Shown in pieces: positions 21,857-25,505 of a DNA stretch of 25,505 nt. The notes below the pieces were generated by a model. That model saw only the letters and a program-made list of their open reading frames with translations, was not told the DNA's origin and made no database searches. The translations under genes and the position numbers were made by a program. Within the stretch, counting starts at the first letter, position 1. Each line of letters begins with the position of its first letter. This stretch comes from a virus. The stretch lies in IMG/VR virus record IMGVR_UViG_3300009103_000142, positions 1 to 25,505 of that record, one strand, 5' to 3'.

Positions 21857-21987
21857 CTTTTACCCTTACACAATGGACTATTAGGCTTACGCTTGCATCG
21901 AAAAGTTCCATGTGAAGATGTTTTAGGAAAATTGTGAGTTACTCTACTCATACCTTTTGGAATTACAAATTTTGTTGTTTTACCCAT
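21853..21987 (-). CDS. Small basic protein
   Basis: 44 residues (MGKTTKFVIPKGMSRVTHNF...CKRKPNSPLCKGKR), strongly basic with two cysteines near the C-terminus. The start lies inside the preceding gene's last codons and the stop overlaps the next ATG. A nucleic-acid-binding role is possible from charge alone. Confidence 0.6.
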   Translation of the reverse strand: MGKTTKFVIPKGMSRVTHNFPKTSSHGTFRCKRKPNSPLCKGKR

Positions 21988-22147
21988 TGTCTAAACCTCT
22001 CTCCTTTTTTCTTTGTTGATAGAACTCTTGTTTTTTGGCAAGCTCTACAGCTTGTCTCTCTTTGAATCTTTCTACTTCTTCTGTATCAGTATTTTTTATA
22101 ACTTGACCTTCTAAATGGTCTTTTACGTAGATATAATCAGTACTCAT
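21980..22147 (-). CDS. Small hypothetical helical protein
   Basis: 55 residues (MSTDYIYVKDHLEGQVIKNTDTEE...), ending in a long charged helix rich in Lys, Glu, Gln and Arg. It shares one base with the stop of the upstream gene and overlaps the next by 8 nt. GGAAG lies a few bases before the start. Not recognised. Confidence 0.65.
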   Translation of the reverse strand: MSTDYIYVKDHLEGQVIKNTDTEEVERFKERQAVELAKKQEFYQQRKKERGLDNG

Positions 22148-22449
22148 TATTCTTCCTTACCACACCAATTACAAGGTTCACCTTTACCTACTAAATGGAA
22201 ACCTTCTACAGGACAGTTATGTTCCCACATGTCTAAAAATTTATTTAAACCATTCTTAAGAGTTTCTTTTCTACTTTCAGTCATATCAACATGGTCAGCA
22301 TAAACATCTATTCCAGCTTCTTCCGCTGTCATAGTTGGTAAACTATTGAGATAAGCCTTTCTATCTTTTTTACTTTTTTTAAATATTTTATCCCAATTTT
22401 CGTCAAACTTCTTTTTATTTGTAGGTCTTTGTTTACTGCCTTTACTCAT
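22147..22449 (-). CDS. Hypothetical phage protein with C-terminal CxxC
   Basis: 100 residues from ATG at 22449, which has GGAGG five bases upstream; a start at 22461 is less supported. The basic N-terminus SKGSKQRPTNKKKFDENWDKIFKKSK precedes a helical middle part. The end HNCPVEGFHLVGKGEPCNWCGKEE has cysteines and a histidine spaced for one zinc ion. Not recognised beyond being phage-like. Overlaps the upstream gene by 8 nt. Confidence 0.72.
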   Translation of the reverse strand: MSKGSKQRPTNKKKFDENWDKIFKKSKKDRKAYLNSLPTMTAEEAGIDVYADHVDMTESRKETLKNGLNKFLDMWEHNCPVEGFHLVGKGEPCNWCGKEE

Positions 22450-22657
22450 CAGAACCTCCATTATTATAATAAAAGTTTTCTACCCAATCTTCAAATTCAT
22501 TCCCAACTTCATAATTACAACCAAGTTCATACCAGTGTATACTTAAATCATTTTCATACTCATTATACCAGTCTTCAAAATCCATAAGACTACAAGCCTC
22601 CTCTGGACTAACTATAGCTTTATAATTAGTTTTACCTATTTTATGAAATATTGTCAT
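22442..22657 (-). CDS. Small acidic hypothetical protein
   Basis: 71 residues from ATG at 22657, which overlaps the preceding stop as TAATG; the frame stays open to 22738 but that part lies over the upstream gene. The sequence (MTIFHKIGKTNYKAIVSPEEAC...) is strongly acidic and aromatic (DFEDWYNEYENDLSIHWYEL), features sometimes seen in DNA-mimic or inhibitor proteins. That is speculation. Confidence 0.65.
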   Translation of the reverse strand: MTIFHKIGKTNYKAIVSPEEACSLMDFEDWYNEYENDLSIHWYELGCNYEVGNEFEDWVENFYYNNGGSDE

Positions 22658-22830
22658 TATATTGTATACCCCTGCTCTCGTATACGAGCCTTCCAAGGAC
22701 CTCCTAGAAGTTGTTCCTCTTTTTGTAAAGTAATCCATTCTATTAGTTCTTTATGCTTTATAGGATTTATTACTTTTAATCCTGCTAAAATAATTGTTAC
22801 ATCATTTGCTGTTAATTGGTGTAGATTCAT
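22657..22830 (-). CDS. Small hypothetical protein
   Basis: 57 residues (MNLHQLTANDVTIILAGLKV...), helical, ending WKARIREQGYTI. It overlaps the upstream gene by 29 nt in another frame and hands over to the next by TAATG. Not recognised. Confidence 0.65.
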   Translation of the reverse strand: MNLHQLTANDVTIILAGLKVINPIKHKELIEWITLQKEEQLLGGPWKARIREQGYTI

Positions 22831-22969
22831 AATCTAAAAATTCCTCGAAACCTTGGTGAACTAAAATAGTTTCACCTATATTATCTGGATCTGGTACTTC
22901 TACATACCTTTCCTGTTCTTTTTTAATATTATCTAATAAATCATTCCAAAATTCTTCTGTAGTAATCAT
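22802..22969 (-). CDS. Small acidic hypothetical protein
   Basis: 55 residues (MITTEEFWNDLLDNIKKEQERYVEV...), acidic, starting at a TAATG overlap with the upstream stop. The last 29 nt overlap the next gene. Not recognised. Confidence 0.62.
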   Translation of the reverse strand: MITTEEFWNDLLDNIKKEQERYVEVPDPDNIGETILVHQGFEEFLDYESTPINSK

Positions 22970-23265
22970 TAGCAGCCTGTACTTTCTTCAGCTTCAGCTT
23001 TTTTAATACCTTCTTTAATAGCATCAATTACACCCATATGTAAAAGAAGTTGAAATTCTTCATCACTAAGTTCATATGTCTTAGCTTCTTTACTTAGTGG
23101 TTCGATGGGATCACATATAACTAAATCTTTAATGCCCTCTTCTTTCATAATAGCTTTAAAACCTTGCTTAAGCATTAATCTAGTAGTTTCAGTATCCAAA
23201 TCGAAGGACATTGTAGCTGAGCCATCTTCATGCTCTTCAATTGTTTCTACACTTATTTTACTCAT
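22969..23265 (-). CDS. Hypothetical protein after the tRNA cluster
   Basis: 98 residues from ATG at 23265, with AGGA about eight bases upstream. The open frame extends to 23310 but would overlap tRNA-His, so the later start is used. The sequence (MSKISVETIEEHEDGSATMSFDLD...) is acidic, with a Cys in VICDPIEPL and a Cys at the last residue. First gene after the tRNA block and probably transcribed with it. Confidence 0.7.
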   Translation of the reverse strand: MSKISVETIEEHEDGSATMSFDLDTETTRLMLKQGFKAIMKEEGIKDLVICDPIEPLSKEAKTYELSDEEFQLLLHMGVIDAIKEGIKKAEAEESTGC

Positions 23266-23282
23266 TACATTATTCCTATAGT

Positions 23283-23356
23283 TGGGGTGCAGTGTAGGTA
23301 ACGCTCCCACGTCGACGGGATCACAACCCGTGGCTCTACTTTTGAGCTAACCGCAC
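23283..23356 (-). tRNA. tRNA-His (GTG), altered elbow loops
   Basis: Acceptor GTGCGGT / ACTGCAC (one G-U), discriminator C73 as expected for His, encoded CCA. Anticodon loop TTGTGAT. The D-loop is only AAAAGTA (no G18-G19) and the T-loop is AGCGTTA instead of TTCRANY, with stem GTGGG / CCTAC. The -1 base is T, not the usual G. Confidence 0.82.
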
Positions 23357-23366
23357 ATATTTAAAT

Positions 23367-23442
23367 TGGTCTCCCGACTAGGATTTGAACCTAGGATACT
23401 ACGTCCCAAACGTAGGGTATTACCAGACTATACTATCGAGAG
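23367..23442 (-). tRNA. tRNA-Pro (TGG)
   Basis: Acceptor CTCTCGA / TCGGGAG, discriminator A, CCA encoded. Anticodon loop TTTGGGA on stem CTACG / CGTAG. D-loop contains GG; T-loop TTCAAAT is canonical. Confidence 0.93.
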
Positions 23443-23447
23443 TTGAT

Positions 23448-23521
23448 TGGTCCTCAGTGATGGTAACACTCCATCTTCTACCGCTTATTAGGCGACCGTT
23501 CTACTTTTGAACTAACCGAGG
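23448..23521 (-). tRNA. tRNA with anticodon AAT (Ile?), altered elbow loops
   Basis: Acceptor CCTCGGT / ACTGAGG, discriminator A, CCA encoded. Anticodon loop CTAATAA gives AAT, an A34 anticodon rarely used for Ile in bacteria; the anticodon stem has G-U pairs. The D-loop is AAAAGTA and the T-loop is AGTGTTA (stem GATGG / CCATC), as in the neighbouring tRNA-His. Identity uncertain. Confidence 0.65.
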
Positions 23522-23528
23522 AATAAAT

Positions 23529-23601
23529 TGGAGCGGATAGGGGAAATCGAATCCCCACAGCACGGCTTGGAAGGCCGGCGGTACACCTTGTACTTACCCG
23601 C
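23529..23601 (-). tRNA. tRNA-Gly (TCC)
   Basis: Acceptor GCGGGTA / TATCCGC, discriminator T as usual for Gly, CCA encoded. Anticodon loop CTTCCAA. Short D-loop AAGGT keeps GG; T-loop TTCGATT on GGGGA / TCCCC. Confidence 0.93.
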
Positions 23602-23604
23602 GTT

Positions 23605-23678
23605 TGGCTTCGGGTCGAGAACTCGAATCTCGATTCACAGGATCAAAACCTGTTGTCCTGCCATTAGACGAACCCGAA
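23605..23678 (-). tRNA. tRNA-Gln (TTG)
   Basis: Acceptor TTCGGGT / ACCCGAA, discriminator G, CCA encoded. Anticodon loop TTTTGAT on ACAGG / CCTGT. T-loop TTCGAGT. Confidence 0.93.
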
Positions 23679-23679
23679 A

Positions 23680-23755
23680 TGGCTCCTCGAATTGGACTCG
23701 AACCAATGACAAACGGATTAACAGTCCGTGGCTCTACCAACTGAGCTATCGAGGA
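23680..23755 (-). tRNA. tRNA-Asn (GTT)
   Basis: Acceptor TCCTCGA / TCGAGGA, discriminator G, CCA encoded. D-loop AGTTGGTA; anticodon loop CTGTTAA; T-loop TTCGAGT. Fully canonical. Confidence 0.95.
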
Positions 23756-23759
23756 AAAG

Positions 23760-23835
23760 TGGTGCCCAGAGTCGGATTCGAACTGACGACCTACGCATTA
23801 CAAGTGCGTTGCTCTACCAACTGAGCTATCCGGGC
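23760..23835 (-). tRNA. tRNA-Thr (TGT)
   Basis: Acceptor GCCCGGA / TCTGGGC, discriminator A, CCA encoded. Anticodon loop CTTGTAA on ACGCA / TGCGT. T-loop TTCGAAT. Canonical. Confidence 0.94.
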
Positions 23836-23842
23836 TTTATTT

Positions 23843-23917
23843 TGGTGGGTCTGAATGGGATTGAACCATTACTCAACCGATTATGAGTCGGATGCTTTAC
23901 CATTAAGCTACAGACCC
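23843..23917 (-). tRNA. tRNA with CAT anticodon (elongator Met or Ile2)
   Basis: Acceptor GGGTCTG / CAGACCC, discriminator A, CCA encoded. Anticodon loop CTCATAA on TCCGA / TCGGT. It lacks the GGG/CCC anticodon stem of initiators. The GACTCATAATCG core resembles Ile2 tRNAs whose C34 becomes lysidine; sequence alone does not separate this from elongator Met. Confidence 0.9.
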
Positions 23918-23921
23918 AGAG

Positions 23922-24006
23922 TGGTAGCTGGAGAGGGACTCGAACCCTCAACCCTTACGGGGAACGATTTTAAGTCGTTTGTGTAAACCAATTCCACCAT
24001 CCAGCC
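23922..24006 (-). tRNA. tRNA-Leu (TAA)
   Basis: 85 nt with a long variable arm (CCCCGTAAGGGT). Acceptor GGCTGGA / TCCAGCT (G1-U72), discriminator A, CCA encoded. Anticodon loop CTTAAAA; T-loop TTCGAGT. Confidence 0.93.
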
Positions 24007-24007
24007 T

Positions 24008-24268
24008 TTATTTCTTTAAAGTTTTACCTTTATTATATTCTAATCTTAAATATTTTGCCATTATATTCCAGGCTTCTTCTCCTTCATGGGGGATAATACA
24101 TCCTGAACAATCTTTATCACCATTAGGGAGTATTTCATATACACCTGGACATTTTATAAAGTATAATGGACAATAACAAAAAAGGCAGTTGAAATCAGCT
24201 GCCCTCTTTAATTTGTGGCAAGGGTAATACTTGCATTCTTTATTTGTAAAAACTTTATAACTATTCAT
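24008..24268 (-). CDS. Cysteine-rich small-domain protein within the tRNA cluster
   Basis: 86 residues. The pattern ECKYYPCHK...FNCLFCYCPLY...CPG...DCSGCIIPH (C12, C17, H18, C28, C31, C33, C40, C54, C57, H61) matches the cysteine-rich small domain family PF04071, a probable metal-binding domain of unknown function in archaea and anaerobic bacteria. Its ATG is 2 nt after the CCA end of the initiator tRNA and its stop is 2 nt before tRNA-Leu. It thus fills the gap exactly, has no ribosome-binding site, and would be freed by tRNA processing. Confidence 0.82.
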   Translation of the reverse strand: MNSYKVFTNKECKYYPCHKLKRAADFNCLFCYCPLYFIKCPGVYEILPNGDKDCSGCIIPHEGEEAWNIMAKYLRLEYNKGKTLKK

Positions 24269-24269
24269 T

Positions 24270-24344
24270 TGGTAGCAGGGGAGGGACTCGAACCCCCAAC
24301 CACTGGGTTATGAGCCCAGTAATCTACCTTTGATATACCCTGCA
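24270..24344 (-). tRNA. Initiator tRNA-fMet (CAT)
   Basis: Three initiator marks are visible. Position 1-72 is unpaired (T1, T72; acceptor TGCAGGG / CCCTGCT). Three G-C pairs sit in the anticodon stem next to the loop (CTGGG-CTCATAA-CCCAG). Position 11-24 is A-T. CCA is encoded; T-loop TTCGAGT. Confidence 0.88.
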
Positions 24345-24351
24345 ATAAAAT

Positions 24352-24426
24352 TGGTACTCGGTAGGGTAATCGAAACCCTGTTACGCGGATGAAAACCGTG
24401 TGTCCTAACCTCTAGACGAACCGAGC
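24352..24426 (-). tRNA. tRNA-Glu (TTC)
   Basis: Acceptor GCTCGGT / ACCGAGT (G1-U72), discriminator A, CCA encoded. Anticodon loop TTTTCAT. T-loop TTCGATT on AGGGT / ACCCT. Confidence 0.92.
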
Positions 24427-24435
24427 ATAATAAAT

Positions 24436-24502
24436 TGGTTTGCCTATGGTTCGAACATAGAATTCCCACTAAAGTAGGTGTTTTACTTTAAACTAACAAA
24501 CC
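24436..24502 (-). tRNA. Degenerate tRNA or tRNA-like RNA with a short anticodon arm
   Basis: A perfect acceptor GGTTTGT / GCAAACC, D-arm GTTT / AAAC (loop AAAGTA) and T-arm CTATG-TTCGAAC-CATAG are present. Only 14 nt (CCTACTTTAGTGGG) occupy the anticodon arm, three fewer than normal. The best fold is a 5-bp stem with a 4-nt loop, so no anticodon can be assigned. After discriminator A no CCA is encoded, unlike its neighbours. Confidence 0.5.
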
Positions 24503-25044
24503 CACACTTTCAACAAATTTAATAAGCTCTTTAACGCTTAGTTTACCACTTACATTAAGTGCTGGCTCTCTAAAGAGCTTATTAAATGCCTCTTCTATTT
24601 TAGTCGGAAGAGGCTACGACTTGGTTTCATACTAACACAATTTTAAGAAGTATTTTACTTCACCAGATGCGAGCAAAATGGGTGGTTAATCCTTAATCCT
24701 TTTCCGAATACTCAGACAAAAGGCACACGCAAAGGCACTGTCTTCCCTTGTTAGTTAGGGCAAGTTACCAACTTACTTTGTTTTTAATGAAACACGCGGC
24801 ATGAAGCCGTAATGAGGTTGTGAGTTCTTTTATATACCGTCGTCCACCCTTATCCTCAGTGCCAACGGTTCGGCAGTTTACGCACTGGGTCTCTCGACAT
24901 TCTTCACCAGTTAAAGGAATGACATTTCTTCTCGATTCCTATGCTTAGCCATTTAGTTTTTACATCTTCTTTGATGGAACAGTTCCTTTTGATTAAAGAG
25001 AGTAGTAGCTGTCTCAAATCCCATCTCTCTATTTCTCATTTTAT
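24503..25044 (-). ncRNA. Unidentified large structured RNA upstream of the tRNA cluster
   Basis: About 540 nt from the predicted start point of the promoter at 25051-25079 to the first tRNA-like element, with no convincing complete gene. Minus-strand helices include AGGAAT / ATTCCT (24940-24915), CAGTGC / GCACTG (24887-24857), CGGC / GCCG, AAGTT / AACTT, GAAGTA / TACTTC and an 8-bp GCCTCTTC / GAAGAGGC (24614-24588). A perfect 16-bp inverted repeat (24586-24571 with 24533-24518) encloses a CACTTA / TAAGTG hairpin. The middle part is richer in G/C than surrounding spacers. I find no RNase P, group I or group II core. Large ornate phage RNAs such as GOLLD and ROOL also lie near tRNAs and are the main comparison. 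Confidence 0.55.
24953..25039 (-). CDS. Possible leaderless micro-ORF at the start of the structured RNA
   Basis: 28 codons from ATG at 25039 (MRNREMGFETATTLFNQKEL...), only about 5 nt from the predicted transcript start and without a ribosome-binding site. It may be a leaderless peptide, the first part of an interrupted gene, or chance. Confidence 0.25.
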   Translation of the reverse strand: MRNREMGFETATTLFNQKELFHQRRCKN

Positions 25045-25050
25045 ATGTAT

Positions 25051-25079
25051 ATTATACTGAATTTTTAACAAATTGTCAA
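25051..25079 (-). promoter_or_regulatory. Consensus promoter for the structured RNA and tRNA cluster
   Basis: TTGACA (25079-25074), 17 bp, TATAAT (25056-25051), followed by ATACAT and preceded by GAAAAAATTTC. No terminator is seen before the tRNA genes, so it should drive both. Confidence 0.93.
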
Positions 25080-25099
25080 GAAATTTTTTCTTTTATGTC

Positions 25100-25276
25100 C
25101 TAAGATTTGATACCCCAGGCAAACTCTTTATATTCTACCCATACTTTATTAGCTGCTTCTTTAACAGTACTATTATCCTCCATAATCCACTTTATTATAA
25201 GCATAATAGGTATCATTGGTGTAAATAGAAATACACTAAAAATTCTTCTGATTAACCACTTAAATCCTTTAATCAT
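25100..25276 (-). CDS. Small membrane protein
   Basis: 58 residues from ATG at 25276, with AAGGAG about six bases upstream. A basic start (MIKGFKWLIRR) leads into one hydrophobic segment (IFSVFLFTPMIPIMLIIKWIM) and an amphipathic tail (STVKEAANKVWVEYKEFAW). It overlaps the upstream gene by 8 nt. Not recognised. Confidence 0.72.
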   Translation of the reverse strand: MIKGFKWLIRRIFSVFLFTPMIPIMLIIKWIMEDNSTVKEAANKVWVEYKEFAWGIKS

Positions 25277-25421
25277 TTCTTACTCCTTTATAGTCTACCC
25301 AAATAATTCCGCAACCTTCACAAATAACTTTAGTGACTTCATCTTCTTTACATAGACCAGCTAAATCACCCATATCTTCGCCAAAGACTTCAATACTACA
25401 TTCTTTACAAAAATCAGCCAT
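25269..25421 (-). CDS. Small zinc-ribbon-like protein
   Basis: 50 residues (MADFCKECSIEVFGEDMGDL...). Two C-x-x-C pairs (FCKECS at 5-8 and ICEGCG at about 34-37), plus C24, suggest a small zinc ribbon. The start overlaps the upstream stop by one base (TAATG) and the end overlaps the membrane protein gene. Function unknown. Confidence 0.7.
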   Translation of the reverse strand: MADFCKECSIEVFGEDMGDLAGLCKEDEVTKVICEGCGIIWVDYKGVRND

Positions 25422-25505
25422 TATGTCCACATTCCTTTTCGCACTTTAGCTAAACGGATAAACATTTCTTCATCCTCTCTTTCTTCGCGTTCTTCAATCT
25501 CTCCA
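25421..25505 (-). CDS. Partial gene, C-terminal end only
   Basis: The last 28 codons of a gene entering from the right edge (GEIEERERED-type charged helix, ending MFIRLAKVRKGMWT). Very rich in Glu and Arg. Too little remains to identify it. Confidence 0.6.
   Translation of the reverse strand, partial: GEIEEREEREDEEMFIRLAKVRKGMWT

Noticed and set aside
23266-23310. Longer N-terminus for the gene at 22969-23265
   Set aside because: It would overlap tRNA-His; the later ATG at 23265 has an upstream AGGA.
23283-23356. Reading the tRNA-His locus as a plus-strand tRNA (CAC anticodon)
   Set aside because: On the plus strand there is no CCA, and the arms are less regular. The minus strand gives C73, CCA and a GTG anticodon consistent with His.
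23528-23824. A 98-codon open frame on the plus strand across the tRNA cluster
   Set aside because: It lies over four clear tRNA genes on the minus strand; its apparent open frame is a by-product of tRNA sequence.
24503-25044. RNase P RNA, or a group I/II intron
   Set aside because: I could not find the conserved RNase P core (GAGGAAAGTC, ACAGAA), a group I P/Q/R/S core or a group II domain V in either strand.
1-25505. CRISPR array, insertion sequence or integrase
   Set aside because: No regularly spaced direct repeats, transposase motifs or integrase signature were seen. The recurring short sequences are the promoter family and tRNA spacers.

Overview
The window is a compact, AT-rich stretch of a tailed-phage genome. 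Every convincing gene is on the minus strand, so transcription runs from high to low coordinates. Gene content and order of the left half match the early replication block of T5-like siphophages: a two-subunit NAD+-dependent DNA ligase, a repeated-HTH DNA-binding protein (D5-like), a DnaB-type helicase, a short DnaG-type primase, a family A DNA polymerase, a DEMH-box SF2 helicase (D10-like), an ssDNA-binding protein and an SbcD/SbcC pair that runs off the left edge. The host cannot be read from the sequence. The permuted tmRNA and a GTA-type 3TM holin-like protein point towards alphaproteobacteria, while the porin shows only that it has an outer membrane.

Layout in the direction of transcription. 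(1) 25.5-25.1 kb: three tiny genes. (2) 25.08-24.5 kb: a strong promoter followed by about 540 nt of structured, apparently non-coding RNA. (3) 24.5-23.28 kb: twelve tRNA or tRNA-like genes, including an initiator tRNA and two tRNAs with degenerate elbow loops; a cysteine-rich protein gene sits between two of them. (4) 23.27-21.57 kb: a chain of overlapping micro-genes. (5) 21.5-20.56 kb: a small heat-shock protein and a hairpin-rich 3' region ending in a terminator. (6) 20.45-18.37 kb: small membrane genes, a DUF3310 protein and ThyX. (7) 18.3-14.6 kb: an envelope cassette of small secreted, lipoprotein and membrane proteins, an outer-membrane porin and a likely holin, mostly as single-gene units with their own promoters and terminators. 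(8) 14.55-13.49 kb: a small gene, a circularly permuted two-piece tmRNA (tag ANDNVYSLAA) and two small genes. (9) 13.4-1 kb: regulators, a PC4-like protein, the ligase and the replication/repair block.

Twelve nearly identical promoters organise transcription. Each has a TTGACA-like -35, exactly 17 bp, TATAAT, an upstream AAAAATAA-type tract, and often TATACAT after the -10. At least eight intrinsic terminators punctuate the region. The standout findings are the phage-borne permuted tmRNA, the phage-encoded porin with a lipoprotein-type signal, the altered-elbow tRNAs next to an initiator tRNA, and two unidentified structured RNA regions.
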